Shown here: in pieces, positions 51,795 to 63,142 of the stretch | How positions within the stretch are numbered: position 1 is the first letter of the stretch | Layout of the letters: every line of letters starts with the position of its first letter | Program-made: the position numbers and the translations under genes | The notes under the pieces: generated by a model | Database searches by the model: none | Told to the model about the DNA's origin: nothing | The model's input: the letters and a program-made list of their open reading frames with translations, nothing else | Assembly (NCBI RefSeq): GCF_000508225.1 | Contig: NC_023063.1 | Location: 558,001 to 622,000, forward strand | Length of the DNA: 64,000 bases | Direction: 5' to 3' | DNA from: Ehrlichia muris AS145 | GTDB taxonomy: Bacteria; Pseudomonadota; Alphaproteobacteria; Rickettsiales; Anaplasmataceae

Positions 51795-52161
51795 CTTTAA
51801 GTTGTAATTTAATAAATTAACCAGATATTAGCACCTATTATTTTATTAATCAAGAATAAATATTAAAGATTTTTATATCGAAAATTTATTTTTTTTCAAA
51901 AAATTAAAATAATATACTTATTATTTAAGTAATTAATTAACTAATATAACTATAAATATTTTTATTTATATATTAAAGAAATAATTATTAATAGCTCTAT
52001 CAAAGGTATTATGATAGATTTTTATCAGCTAACTATTTCTGTAATTGATTACATAATAATCTTTAGAAAAACAGCGTATATAAAACAAATTTTATTTTAT
52101 ATAAATATACACTATTTTAAATAGCTATTTGTTTCTAATAACAACTATTAATATATTAAAA
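51795..52161. other. intergenic region upstream of the giant gene
   Basis: About 365 very AT-rich bases between the start of the giant gene and the 3' end of clpA. It should hold the promoter for the former, but A/T richness makes any single choice unreliable. No repeat or RNA gene was found. Confidence 0.45.
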
Positions 52162-54459
52162 TTATACTTCTGCACAACAAAAATCATACACTAATTTATT
52201 AGTATTAGTATCAAGTTTAATTTTCACATTGCCACCATTAAGTAATCTACCAAACAATATTTCCTCTGCTACATATTTTCTAACTTTTTTAGAAATAATA
52301 TTCTCTATATTTCTTACACCATAAGCATCATTATAACCAGATTGTGCCAAATACATTAACACATCGTCAGATACATCTATATGAACATTTTTTTTTGCTA
52401 ACTGTTCTTGCAATTGAAAAATAAATTTCTTTACTACAAGCAACATGACCTTTTGATCTAAAGATGAAAATGAAATTACAGCATCTAATCTATTACGAAA
52501 CTCTGGACTAAAAATCCTTTCAATTGCTTTTTCGTTATCCCCATGGTTGAAATTTTTATTTTTAATAAAACCCATAGAATTTCTACTTAACTCAAAAGCA
52601 CCAGCATTAGTTGTTAATATAATTACCACATTATGAAAATTTACTTTTTTCCCATAAGTATCAGTAATACATCCATAATCCATTATCTGTAGTAATATAT
52701 TATATATATCACTGTGAGCTTTTTCTATTTCATCAAGTAACAATACACTATACTGATGTCTTGAAATAGAATCAGTTAATAATCCTCCTTGATCATATCC
52801 TACATATCCTGGAGGAGATCCTATAATTTTAGAAACGGCATGAGATTCCATATATTCAGACATATCAAATCTTATCAATTTCATACCCATATGGTGTGCT
52901 AATTGTTTTGCTAATTCAGTTTTACCTACCCCGGTTGGCCCAGAAAATAAATAACTTGCTAAAGGTTTGTTATGATTCCTAAGTCCTGCTTTAGCAATTT
53001 TAATTGAATCTACAAGATGAGAAATTGCAAAGTCTTGACCAAATATATTTTTTTTAAGATTTTTTTCTAAGTTTTTTATTCTATCTAAGTCATTAAATGA
53101 TAAATTACTACATGGTATTTCAGTAATTCTAGAAATTATATGTTCAATATCACTTCCAGTAATAATTCTATTACCAGTATTATGTAATTTACAATATACT
53201 CCAGCCTCATCTATAACATCTACAGCTTTATCTGGAAGCATCTTTCCTGAAATATATCTATCTGATAACTCTGCAGCATATTTAATTGCTTGATTAGTAT
53301 ATCTAACTTGGTGATGTGATTCATAATAAGACTTTATTCCATCTAAAATCCTTAATGTTTCGCTAACTGAGGACTCTTCAACATTAATTTTTTGATATCT
53401 TCTAGCCAATGCTCTATCTTTTTCAAAATTATTATTATATTCTTTATAGGTAGTAGCACCTATACATCTCAATGTTCCTCTTGCTAAAGCAGGTTTCAGC
53501 AAATTACTTGCATCAAGTGACCCACCACTAGTAGATCCAGCTCCAACAATTGTATGAATCTCATCAATAAATAATATTGCATTTTCCTTTGCTTCTATTG
53601 CCTTAATTACAGATTTTATTCTTTCTTCAAAATCTCCACGATAGCGTGTTCCAGCTAATAATGCCCCCATATCCAAAGAATATATTACCATTTTCTTTAA
53701 TTGCTCTGGTACATCACCTTCTATAATTTTTAATGCTAATCCTTCAACAATTGCGGTCTTCCCAACACCTGGATCCCCAACATATAATGGATTATTTTTC
53801 CTCCTCCTTAATAGAACTTCCATAGTCCTATCTAACTCATATGATCTTCCTATTACATAATCTATTTTCCCTTTTTTTGCCGATTCATTTAAATTTACAC
53901 AGTAACTATCCAAAGTCTCATTATCTTTTAATACATCTTTATTTACATTACTAGCTGCTTTAGCATACTCGCTATATTTTACAAATTCTTGATCTATGTT
54001 GAATTCTCCGGCATACAAATTATTATTAGAGGTATAATTTAAAACATCTACGTATTTTATGTTTTGTTCATGTAAAAAACATGCACTATAAGAATCCTTT
54101 TCTGATAAAATCTCAGCAAGAATATTTGCACCTGTTACTTCAGTTTTACCAGAAGTATGAGCATGTATAATGGCTCTATGTACTAATCGTTCAAAAATAG
54201 CAGTAGGCTTAACCTCTGAAATACTTTTATCAATTAAAGTTGGTATTTCATATCTTAGAAAATTTATAATTGTAATCTTTAGCTTATCGATCGATACACG
54301 AAAAGCATAAAAAACACGTCTTGCATCTATGTCATCAGTTAAAGCTAATAAAAGATGCTCTAAAGTGGCATATTCATGATGAAAATCAAATGCAATCGAT
54401 AGCGCTTTGTGTAAACTAGCTTCTAGATTTTTTGATAACACTAATATCCCCAGTTTCAT
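52162..54459 (-). CDS. clpA: ATP-dependent Clp protease ATP-binding subunit ClpA
   Basis: A 765-residue AAA+ unfoldase that feeds proteins to ClpP. The N-terminal Clp_N domain (ATLEHLLLAL near 31-40) is followed by AAA domain 1 with GDPGVGKT at 228-235 and FIDEIHTIVGAG, and AAA domain 2 with GPTGVGKTELAKQ and LLLDEIEKAH. There is no long middle coiled coil of the ClpB type, so ClpA is the right name. The adaptor gene clpS is not adjacent. Confidence 0.94.
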   Translation of the reverse strand: MKLGILVLSKNLEASLHKALSIAFDFHHEYATLEHLLLALTDDIDARRVFYAFRVSIDKLKITIINFLRYEIPTLIDKSISEVKPTAIFERLVHRAIIHAHTSGKTEVTGANILAEILSEKDSYSACFLHEQNIKYVDVLNYTSNNNLYAGEFNIDQEFVKYSEYAKAASNVNKDVLKDNETLDSYCVNLNESAKKGKIDYVIGRSYELDRTMEVLLRRRKNNPLYVGDPGVGKTAIVEGLALKIIEGDVPEQLKKMVIYSLDMGALLAGTRYRGDFEERIKSVIKAIEAKENAILFIDEIHTIVGAGSTSGGSLDASNLLKPALARGTLRCIGATTYKEYNNNFEKDRALARRYQKINVEESSVSETLRILDGIKSYYESHHQVRYTNQAIKYAAELSDRYISGKMLPDKAVDVIDEAGVYCKLHNTGNRIITGSDIEHIISRITEIPCSNLSFNDLDRIKNLEKNLKKNIFGQDFAISHLVDSIKIAKAGLRNHNKPLASYLFSGPTGVGKTELAKQLAHHMGMKLIRFDMSEYMESHAVSKIIGSPPGYVGYDQGGLLTDSISRHQYSVLLLDEIEKAHSDIYNILLQIMDYGCITDTYGKKVNFHNVVIILTTNAGAFELSRNSMGFIKNKNFNHGDNEKAIERIFSPEFRNRLDAVISFSSLDQKVMLLVVKKFIFQLQEQLAKKNVHIDVSDDVLMYLAQSGYNDAYGVRNIENIISKKVRKYVAEEILFGRLLNGGNVKIKLDTNTNKLVYDFCCAEV

Positions 54460-54600
54460 AATTAAAAAAACTCTATCACCTAAGAATTAAAAATAAGTTG
54501 AAAATAAAAATACAAGCGCTATAGGATCAATAATATTCAATAGATTTTTAATATTATATGCATTAAATAATATAATTAATATCTTATAAAAATATCAAAT

Positions 54601-55284
54601 ATGGAAAGTTATATTATTCAATTTCTAACATTACTAATACTAGAGGTAATTTTAGGAGTAGATAATATAATTTTTATTTCACTTGCTGTTACAAAAATAT
54701 CACCTGAATTACGCAATAAGGCAAAATATATAGGATTATCATTAGCATTGATAATGCGTATTATTACTCTATATGGAGCATCAGCCATACTAGCTCTAAA
54801 TAACCCCATTATTTCATTATCACAACTTAACCTTTCCCCAAATAATTTATTTATGATATTTGGAGGAGCATTTTTAATTTATCAGAGTTTATCTGAAATA
54901 TGGTATGATATTTTTAATAAAAATGATAAAATGAATAATTTAAAATCAAATTTCTATCTAGTAATACTACAAATAACAGTAGTAGATTTAATATTTTCTA
55001 TAGACTCAATACTAACTGCTATAGGCATAGCACATAATATTTTTATTATTCAAATAGTCTTTGTTATTTCTATCATATTTACAATTTTGTTTTCAAATTA
55101 CATTATAAAAGCAATCACGACACATAGTAATATAAAAACTATAGCTGTCATGTTTGTACTAGTACTAGGTATAATCTTAGCATTAGATGGAATACATATT
55201 AAGGTATCACACAACTATCTATATTTTACGTTTGCTTTTTCTATAATTACTGAGGGAATAAATATAATCAAAAAAACAAAGTAA
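54601..55284 (+). CDS. TerC-family integral membrane protein
   Basis: A 227-residue protein with six to seven membrane spans. LEVILGVDNIIFISLA near 14-29 and VVDLIFSIDSILTAIGIA near 122-140 carry the paired Asp motifs of the TerC/YkoY family, which is linked to metal-ion (manganese) export and to metallation of secreted proteins. The substrate here is unknown. Confidence 0.88.
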   Translation: MESYIIQFLTLLILEVILGVDNIIFISLAVTKISPELRNKAKYIGLSLALIMRIITLYGASAILALNNPIISLSQLNLSPNNLFMIFGGAFLIYQSLSEIWYDIFNKNDKMNNLKSNFYLVILQITVVDLIFSIDSILTAIGIAHNIFIIQIVFVISIIFTILFSNYIIKAITTHSNIKTIAVMFVLVLGIILALDGIHIKVSHNYLYFTFAFSIITEGINIIKKTK

Positions 55285-55321
55285 CCTATTAAATATACTA
55301 TGTGAATAGTAATAATAATAC

Positions 55322-55669
55322 CTACTGAGATTCTAATATTTGATTTACCCTAACTAAATTATCAAAACAATGATCTAATTTAAAATACAACCTAGGTATA
55401 TATCTAAGGTTTACATAAGAAAATATCTCTTTCCTAATAAAATAAGATGAATCATTTAATGTTTGTATAAGATCTTTTTTGTTTGAACAATTTTGAGGAA
55501 GTACAATAAAAACAGTAGCATTCCTTATATCATTACTTACTTCCACTTTAGATACAGTTACTAAATGACCATCAACTAAATAAATATCTTGCATCAAAAC
55601 TTTAGATACAGCTCTATTCAATACTGAAGCAATTTTTAAACTTCTAAAATTCTCAGATTTATAAATCAT
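55322..55669 (-). CDS. rbfA: ribosome-binding factor A
   Basis: A 115-residue protein for 30S maturation, with a KH-type fold: LNRAVSKVLMQ, VTVSKVEVSNDIRNATVFI and the C-terminal RYIPRLYFKLDHCFDN motif. Its start overlaps the end of infB by four bases (ATGA), so the two are coupled. Confidence 0.93.
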   Translation of the reverse strand: MIYKSENFRSLKIASVLNRAVSKVLMQDIYLVDGHLVTVSKVEVSNDIRNATVFIVLPQNCSNKKDLIQTLNDSSYFIRKEIFSYVNLRYIPRLYFKLDHCFDNLVRVNQILESQ

Positions 55670-58227
55670 TTAATAACTCTAATTTCTTCTACTATTTCTA
55701 ATACATTAATTATATCATTTTCTGGATACACTTCTTTTGCATAGTCCAACAAGATACCACATTCAAACCCAGCAGCAACTTCTTTTACATCATCTTTAAA
55801 ACGGCGCAAGACCTTAATTTTTCCTTCGTGAATAACATTACCATTACGGATCAATTTCACTGACGCACCTTTCTTAACCAATCCACTTGTCACGTAACAT
55901 CCAAGTACACTTCCTGCACTTCCAGAAGAAAACACTTTCCTTATAGACAAAGTACCAACTTGTACTTCCTGCTGTAATGGCTTTAACATACTACTTAATA
56001 TCTTTTTTACATCATCAATTATATCATATATAACTGAATAATGCCTTATTTCAATACACTTTTGCTTTGCTAATTCTTTTACCTGTGTATCCGCTTTTAC
56101 ATTAAAAGCTAAAATTAAAGCATTTGATGTCTCTGCTAATAAAACATCTGATTTTGTAACATTCCCTACACCTTTATATAAAATATTCAATTTTATATCT
56201 TCATGAGTTATTTTACTAACTGAGTAGCATATTGCCTCAACAGACCCCATCACATCACACTTCAAAATCACATTTAATTCATCAACCTTATTGCAAGTTA
56301 ATATACTATTAGCATCCATTTTTGGTTTAGCACTTGCTTCTAATTGTGCATTAAATAATTCTTGCCTATAATTAATCAATTCACGTGCTTGCTTTTCAGA
56401 ATCTACAACAATAAAACTAGCTCCAGAATTAGGTATATTATTTAATCCTAAAACCTTCACCGGCATTGACGGAATAGCAACCTTTTCACTCCTTCCATCA
56501 CTATTAAACATATTACGTACTTTACCATATGAATTATGACCAACAACAATAATATCACCAGCTTTTAAAGTCCCTTTTTGTACTATTAAAGTTGCTACTA
56601 CTCCACAATTTTTATCAATTTTCGACTCTATGACTACTCCAGATGCCCTAGTATTATAAACAGCTTTTAATTCTAACAGCTCCGCTATTAATAATATGCT
56701 TGACTTTAATTGATCTAAATTTATCTTTTCTTTAGCAGATACAGGAACAACTATTACATCACCTCCTAAACTTTCCGCTATTACCCCATGATTAAGTAAA
56801 CTATTGGTAATTTTATCAATATTAGCATCGTGCTTATCAATTTTATTAACTGCAACTATCATTGCTACATTAGCTGCCTTTACATGATTAATTGATTCAA
56901 TCGTCTGAGGCATAATACCATCATCAGCTGCGACAACTAATACTACTATATCAGTAACATTAGTACCACATGCTCTCATGGCAGTAAATGCTTCATGACC
57001 TGGTGTATCAATAAAAGTAATTCTTTTGTCACCATCAAGCATTATCTGATATGCACCTATATGCTGTGTAATGCCTTTAAATTCTCCATCTGCAACATTT
57101 GATTTACGTATAGCATCAAGCAATGAAGTCTTTCCATGATCTACATGTCCCATAACAGTTACAACAGGTGCTCTAGGAAGCAATTCTTTGTCATTACCAT
57201 CAGAATATAAATCTTCCTCTAATTTACCATCATTTACCAATTTAAAAGTATGGTTAAAAGCTTCTACAATCATAGAAGCTTGATCTGGATCTAAAAAATC
57301 TGTTGGCTTAATATCACGCTTTCCCATTTGAAACAACATATGCTGTACATCTTTTATTCTTTCAGACATATTATTTGCTAATTCCTGTACAGTAATTCTT
57401 TTTGGTATTAGGACTTTGCGAGTAACCTTATTCTTTGTAGAGCCAACTGAACGATTTTTCTTACTTTTATGTGTTTGAATGACCTGTTTATTATTATCTT
57501 CCAATTCTTCTTCTATTACTAATTTTACATGCTTACTATACATGTTATTAGAAACTACTTTCTTAGGATTTCCTTTCTTTTCTTCATGTTCTTTCTCGAA
57601 TTTCTTAAGCTTTTTCTCTTCAATACCCTTAGACTGTAACAAATCACTTATATTACTATCTTCAACTTGATTATTTACTTCAACCTCTTTCTGCTTGTCC
57701 TCAACAATGTTTAAAGACATTGAATCAACATTATTACTACTTTCTTCAAGTACTTGTTCCATATTTTCTTTTTCAACTTGTTCAGTATTATCTTCTTCAA
57801 CAGTAACAACATTACTGTTATCCTCTTCAGTAAATACTGACTCTGTTACTTCAACATCAATAACTTCTTCTTTTTTAAGAACTTTATCATCACTTGTATC
57901 CTCCTTTTTCTCATAAATACTAGCATTCTGCAAAGCATTCATACGAGAAATTTGTTCTTGTATAGTCAAGGAATTATTACGTTCACTACCTTGATAAGCA
58001 TTATCATTTTGCAATATTACAGAAGCCTGTTCAATATTATCAATATCCCTTCTCTTCTTGCTCTTACGAACTTCTACAGTAGTTATAGACTTCTTTGAGG
58101 CAAATTTTGTACCCTGTTGTATACTTGAAGACAGTTTTAACTTATCACTAAGTTTTAGTGTTGTACGTTCAGTTTTACCTGACATCAACCCACTACCTAC
58201 AACACCTTTAGACTCATTCATAGACAA
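55666..58227 (-). CDS. infB: translation initiation factor IF-2
   Basis: An 853-residue GTPase that brings initiator tRNA to the ribosome. The first 330 residues are a charged, Glu/Lys/Val-rich and probably disordered region. The G domain starts with GHVDHGKTS (about 360), followed by DTPGHEAF and NKID. C-terminal beta-barrel domains follow. It starts 16 bases after nusA ends. A decayed piece of this gene lies at 24850-25073. Confidence 0.96.
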   Translation of the reverse strand: MSMNESKGVVGSGLMSGKTERTTLKLSDKLKLSSSIQQGTKFASKKSITTVEVRKSKKRRDIDNIEQASVILQNDNAYQGSERNNSLTIQEQISRMNALQNASIYEKKEDTSDDKVLKKEEVIDVEVTESVFTEEDNSNVVTVEEDNTEQVEKENMEQVLEESSNNVDSMSLNIVEDKQKEVEVNNQVEDSNISDLLQSKGIEEKKLKKFEKEHEEKKGNPKKVVSNNMYSKHVKLVIEEELEDNNKQVIQTHKSKKNRSVGSTKNKVTRKVLIPKRITVQELANNMSERIKDVQHMLFQMGKRDIKPTDFLDPDQASMIVEAFNHTFKLVNDGKLEEDLYSDGNDKELLPRAPVVTVMGHVDHGKTSLLDAIRKSNVADGEFKGITQHIGAYQIMLDGDKRITFIDTPGHEAFTAMRACGTNVTDIVVLVVAADDGIMPQTIESINHVKAANVAMIVAVNKIDKHDANIDKITNSLLNHGVIAESLGGDVIVVPVSAKEKINLDQLKSSILLIAELLELKAVYNTRASGVVIESKIDKNCGVVATLIVQKGTLKAGDIIVVGHNSYGKVRNMFNSDGRSEKVAIPSMPVKVLGLNNIPNSGASFIVVDSEKQARELINYRQELFNAQLEASAKPKMDANSILTCNKVDELNVILKCDVMGSVEAICYSVSKITHEDIKLNILYKGVGNVTKSDVLLAETSNALILAFNVKADTQVKELAKQKCIEIRHYSVIYDIIDDVKKILSSMLKPLQQEVQVGTLSIRKVFSSGSAGSVLGCYVTSGLVKKGASVKLIRNGNVIHEGKIKVLRRFKDDVKEVAAGFECGILLDYAKEVYPENDIINVLEIVEEIRVIK

Positions 58228-58243
58228 CTACCCAAAACAAAAG

Positions 58244-59803
58244 TTATAACCACCCTATTTTTTTACGAGACTCTAATATAACAGAGTCTACTTGATCTTT
58301 AGTCAATGCAATATCAGGAATAATATCGAAAAATTCATCTGTACACAACCCAGCAACATCTTCAAGACTCTTAATACCATTATTAGATAACGCTATAATG
58401 TCACTTGGTCTTAAAAACGGTAGCATAGCAATATCTTTATCAACAGACAAATTATCTAGAATCTGTTTCATTTCAGCATCTTTACGCATTAAATAATCAG
58501 CTGCTCTATTCTTTAACTCCTCTGCAATTTCTTCGTTAAACCCATCTATTGCAGAAATATCATTAATAGATGCTTGATCTATATCTTCAATACTAACAAA
58601 CCCTTCAGTAAATAACAATTGTCCTATTATCTCTTCAACATCTAATCCTTCAACAAATATTTTTGATCCTGCACTTAACTCTTTTGCTTTTCTACTAGAT
58701 TCAGTTTCATCTCCTATTACATCTATTTTCCACCCAACTAATTCAGATGCCAATCTAATATTCTGTCCATATCTACCAATTGCTAAACTTAATTGATTTT
58801 CAGGAATTATTAACTCTATTTTCTCTTTATCTTCATCAATAATAACTTTTAAAACTTCTGCAGGAGCTATAGCATTAACTATAAACTTAGCGAGTTCTGG
58901 AGAATATAAAATTACATCAATCTTTTCTCCATGCAATTCAGAAATAATACTTTGAATTCTCACACCCCTAGCACCAACACATGCACCTACTGGATCTATA
59001 TTTTTATCAGAAGAAAAAACTGCAACCTTTGACCTTGAACCTGGATCCCTAGCTATAGCTTTAATTGTAACTATTCCATCATATATTTCTGGTATTTCCT
59101 GCTTGAATAATTGCCCCATAAATCCTTTGCTAATTCTTGAAAGAAATATCTGAGGTCCTGAATTTTCTTTTCGTACATCTTCTATATGAGCTTTTACTCT
59201 GTCACCAACACGAAATACTTCACCTTTTATTAAATTTGAAGCTGATAAATAACCTTCATTCCCATTTAAATCTACAATAACATTATTATATTCTATACGT
59301 TTAGCAGTACCATAAACAATATCACCTATACGATCTTTGAAATCTTCATATTGCCTTTTACGTTCTTCTGAAATAATAACTTGAGCAATTTTTTGCTTTG
59401 CAATTTTAGCAGAACTATAATCAAGATCAATAACAGGCAGAGGCTCTAACATTATATCACCAACTTCAATGTTTTTATCAATTTGCTTAGCTTCCGTTAA
59501 AGTAATTAATTTATATTTGCTTATATCAGAAAAATCTACTTCATTTTCCTTTTCCTTGCTTTCAGGAATAACAACATCACCATTATCATTAATAACTAAT
59601 ACTTGCCTGTAAGTAGCCACTACACCAGTTTTTCTATCTACTGTAACCTTAATCTTACAATTTCCATATCTACTGCGACTAGTTAATTGAATAGCTTCTT
59701 CTATAGCCCTGATTATTACATCTAAACTCAAGCCTTTCTGATCAGCAATATCCTTAGCCACCCTTATTAATTCTAAGTTATCAAAATTTTGTAGATTAAC
59801 CAT
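58244..59803 (-). CDS. nusA: transcription termination/antitermination factor NusA
   Basis: A 519-residue RNA polymerase-binding factor. An N-terminal domain (NLELIRVAKDIADQKGL) is followed by an S1 domain, the VGACVGARGVRIQSI KH1 segment, the NQLSLAIGRYGQNIRLAS KH2 segment and C-terminal acidic repeats. It is the first gene of nusA-infB-rbfA. rimP, usually found upstream in bacteria, is not here. Confidence 0.96.
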   Translation of the reverse strand: MVNLQNFDNLELIRVAKDIADQKGLSLDVIIRAIEEAIQLTSRSRYGNCKIKVTVDRKTGVVATYRQVLVINDNGDVVIPESKEKENEVDFSDISKYKLITLTEAKQIDKNIEVGDIMLEPLPVIDLDYSSAKIAKQKIAQVIISEERKRQYEDFKDRIGDIVYGTAKRIEYNNVIVDLNGNEGYLSASNLIKGEVFRVGDRVKAHIEDVRKENSGPQIFLSRISKGFMGQLFKQEIPEIYDGIVTIKAIARDPGSRSKVAVFSSDKNIDPVGACVGARGVRIQSIISELHGEKIDVILYSPELAKFIVNAIAPAEVLKVIIDEDKEKIELIIPENQLSLAIGRYGQNIRLASELVGWKIDVIGDETESSRKAKELSAGSKIFVEGLDVEEIIGQLLFTEGFVSIEDIDQASINDISAIDGFNEEIAEELKNRAADYLMRKDAEMKQILDNLSVDKDIAMLPFLRPSDIIALSNNGIKSLEDVAGLCTDEFFDIIPDIALTKDQVDSVILESRKKIGWL

Positions 59804-59969
59804 AAAAACCCTTAGTAAAAACCTATGTACAAAAAACTAAGATTTAGTGCACCTGATTATTTAAAAATGACACATATTCAGATAAAACCGCGGTAGCAGT
59901 TTATATTATAACTACTATTCAAGTCAAGCAATTTCTCCCAACAGTAAACTTACTATACATACTGCAAGC

Positions 59970-62900
59970 TTACTTAGCAGTTTTATCATATTTTCCAATC
60001 ATAAGCAACGCAGGAGTAAAAAATAAGGTAATAACAGTAGCTAAACATAATCCAGTAGCTATAGTATAAGATAATTCAAACCAAAGCTGACTTGATGGCG
60101 AATCATAAATAATTTGTCGGTTAATAAAATCACAACTTATACGTAATATCATAGGAACTAATCCTATAATTCCAGTAATAACTGTCAATAATATTGGCCT
60201 AACTCTAGACAAAGCTGCTCTCGTTATAGCCTCCTTTTTACTACATGTAACCTTCATGTTAATATAAAAAGCATCAAGAAGTAAAATATTATTATTTACT
60301 ATTACACCAGCTAAGACAATAATACCCACTCCTCCCATAACTACAGAAAAAACATGGCCTGTAATGAAAAATCCGAAAAATATGCAAGTAGTTGACAAGA
60401 AAATAGCTGTCATAATAATTAATGTATCATAAATACTATTAAATTCAGTAATTAGAATCAACATAATAAGTATTGTTACAATAAAAAATGCTTTTATTAA
60501 GAACCTTTGCGATTCTTCTTGATCCTTTATCTCTCCTTTTACTTCAACTGACACTTCTGAATCAAAATTATCTTTAAATTTCTGATTTAAAAAATTTATC
60601 ATTCTTTCCAATAAATACCCCTCAGACAAATCAGCCGTTACACTAACTGTTCTCATACCATTAATATGATTTATCCCACCTTCTTTACGTTGAGCTTGAT
60701 GAATAATAAAATCACTGACAGCAGTATATCCATGTGAAGTACTGACAAATAAATTACTTAATGTATTTAAATTACGATATTCCTTAGGAAATCTCATAAT
60801 AATATCTACTTCATCATTAACATTATCTGGATGATAACTATTTAATAATATTCCTTCAGCTGTCATCTTTATAAATTTGCCAATTATGGAAATATCAACA
60901 CCAGACTTCATTGCTTTATTTTTATCAATATTGACTTTCCATTCTATTTCTAAGGATGATCTATTATCCGTAATATTCTCAAATCCTAAAGAATTATTCA
61001 TAATAGATATTACCTTATTAGTCATATCATTAATTTTAGTTATATCATATGAGCTAATATCAATGCGTATTGGCTTACCAATTACTGGCTTCATTTTTTC
61101 CTCTGTAATATTTACAATGATACCTTTTACATCTTGTAACTTACTTTTTATTTCACCTAATATTTTTTCAGATTTTCTACGAAGAGACCATCTTTTTAAT
61201 TCTATTTGAACTTTCCCAATAATATCATCCACATCTAATGAATAATCAAATAGGCCAGCTTTTATGTAAATAAATTTTATACCAGGTATATCAGAAATTC
61301 TTTGCTCAATTTCTTGTAATATATCATTTCTTTCATAAACAGATAAATTATTATTTGCTCTTATAGTAATAAGCATTCTTTCTGAGTCAATACTTGGAAA
61401 AAATTCTATACCTGGACCAACTATAAAATATCCAAATGTAGAGATAAGTAAAATACCAATTATTATACAAATAAATTTTTTAGGATGATCAAGCACATTA
61501 TTTAAAATTTTACTATAACCTTTAGTAAATTTTCCTAAATGTATAAAATCACCAGTACTTACTGCTACAATCTTTGCTATACTTTTTTTATCAGTTACCG
61601 ATGGCGTTCCAATAATAGCACCTAAAACTGGAATAAAAATCAAAGCCATAATCCACGAACCACTCAAAGTCGTAATTAATGCAATAGGAATATACTTCAT
61701 AAATTCACCAGTAGTTCCAGGCCAAAATAACAATGGAATATACACCACCAATTTTGTTAAAGTAGCCGATGCAACTGGCCAAAACATATCATATGCAGCT
61801 TGTTTAAAAGCTTCTACCTTGTTTAAACCATTAATCATTTTCCTATCTGCATATTCAGTAATGACTATAGCATCATCAACAAGCATTCCAACAGCCATAA
61901 TTAAGGAAAATAAAATCACTATATTCAACGTATACCCTAGTGAATACATAATGATAATACCAAATAAAAAAGATCCTGGTATTGATATAGCAACTAATAC
62001 TGCAGTTTTAGTTCCCATAAATATCATCATAATGATCACAACTAGTAAAACTGACATTAAAATAGAATTTTGTAATTCATTTAAAATGTCCGATATTTCT
62101 CCTGACTCATCTTGAAGATAAATAACTGATAAGTTGTTTGGCAACACATCTCCTAAGTTACTTATAAGTTCTTTTACTTGAGATATAGTTTCAATAATAT
62201 TCTTACCTGTTTGTTTCGATACCTCTAATACTAAACATGGATGATTGTTTACTCGAACAAATTCTTTGTTGTTTTGATAAACTGGTCTTATAGTAGCAAT
62301 ATTCCCTAGAGTGATAACAGAATATCCGTCAGTTTTTATTGGTATATTCATTATATCTTGCATATTTTTTAGAATACTTGGTAAATGTAATGTATACTTA
62401 CCCACCATAGAATCCAAATTTCCAGCATTTACAAATTGATTGTTATTTAATACAGCCATTACTACATCTTGTACTTGTAAGTTATAACTATTAATAACAT
62501 CAGGAGAAATATTTATCTCAACAACATCTTTACCATTTCCAATAATTTTTACACTTTCTACATTAGGTAAATTTTCCAATCTAGATTGTAAATTACTTGC
62601 AATTTTAGATAACGTTCTATTAGGCAAATCACCAATCAAAGCTATACTTAATACTGGAAATAAACTGAAATTTTCTTCACTTATTATAGGAAAAGTTGCC
62701 TCTTGAGGCAATTTAGCACGTATTATATCTATTTTTGATCTTACATTTTCCAAAGCTTCTTTATAGTTAAATCCTACATTAAATTCCAATATTACATTTG
62801 CATAGCCGTTTTTAGCGATTGAGATAATCCTATTAACACCTTTAATAGACTTTATTTCTCGTTCAATAGGATATACTAAAAATTTTTCTACATCTTCAGA

Positions 62901-63068
62901 TGACATTCCTTGTAAACTAGTATGAATAGACAAAATAGGTTTTTTTATTTCAGGATTTTTTTCTTTAGGAATATCAAAATAAGAATAAGAACCAAATATC
63001 AATATAATCACTAATAGAAATATTGATACTCTATTCCTTTGTAAGAATATTTCAGCAATCTTTCTCAT
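59970..63068 (-). CDS. RND-family efflux transporter
   Basis: A 1032-residue inner-membrane pump of the AcrB/HAE1 type with 12 spans and two large periplasmic loops. SIFLLVIILIFGSYSYF is the first span, and MAVGMLVDDAIVITEYADR in the fourth span carries the Asp pair of the proton relay. GVIVNNNILLLDAF lies in the later span. No membrane-fusion or outer-membrane partner gene is adjacent, so its partners must be elsewhere. The substrate is unknown. Confidence 0.9.
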   Translation of the reverse strand: MRKIAEIFLQRNRVSIFLLVIILIFGSYSYFDIPKEKNPEIKKPILSIHTSLQGMSSEDVEKFLVYPIEREIKSIKGVNRIISIAKNGYANVILEFNVGFNYKEALENVRSKIDIIRAKLPQEATFPIISEENFSLFPVLSIALIGDLPNRTLSKIASNLQSRLENLPNVESVKIIGNGKDVVEINISPDVINSYNLQVQDVVMAVLNNNQFVNAGNLDSMVGKYTLHLPSILKNMQDIMNIPIKTDGYSVITLGNIATIRPVYQNNKEFVRVNNHPCLVLEVSKQTGKNIIETISQVKELISNLGDVLPNNLSVIYLQDESGEISDILNELQNSILMSVLLVVIIMMIFMGTKTAVLVAISIPGSFLFGIIIMYSLGYTLNIVILFSLIMAVGMLVDDAIVITEYADRKMINGLNKVEAFKQAAYDMFWPVASATLTKLVVYIPLLFWPGTTGEFMKYIPIALITTLSGSWIMALIFIPVLGAIIGTPSVTDKKSIAKIVAVSTGDFIHLGKFTKGYSKILNNVLDHPKKFICIIIGILLISTFGYFIVGPGIEFFPSIDSERMLITIRANNNLSVYERNDILQEIEQRISDIPGIKFIYIKAGLFDYSLDVDDIIGKVQIELKRWSLRRKSEKILGEIKSKLQDVKGIIVNITEEKMKPVIGKPIRIDISSYDITKINDMTNKVISIMNNSLGFENITDNRSSLEIEWKVNIDKNKAMKSGVDISIIGKFIKMTAEGILLNSYHPDNVNDEVDIIMRFPKEYRNLNTLSNLFVSTSHGYTAVSDFIIHQAQRKEGGINHINGMRTVSVTADLSEGYLLERMINFLNQKFKDNFDSEVSVEVKGEIKDQEESQRFLIKAFFIVTILIMLILITEFNSIYDTLIIMTAIFLSTTCIFFGFFITGHVFSVVMGGVGIIVLAGVIVNNNILLLDAFYINMKVTCSKKEAITRAALSRVRPILLTVITGIIGLVPMILRISCDFINRQIIYDSPSSQLWFELSYTIATGLCLATVITLFFTPALLMIGKYDKTAK

Positions 63069-63142
63069 TACTTAAGCCGCTATAAATTAATTAGCTCACA
63101 ATACCATTACATATAAACAACATTTCTATAAGTAGCAAAACA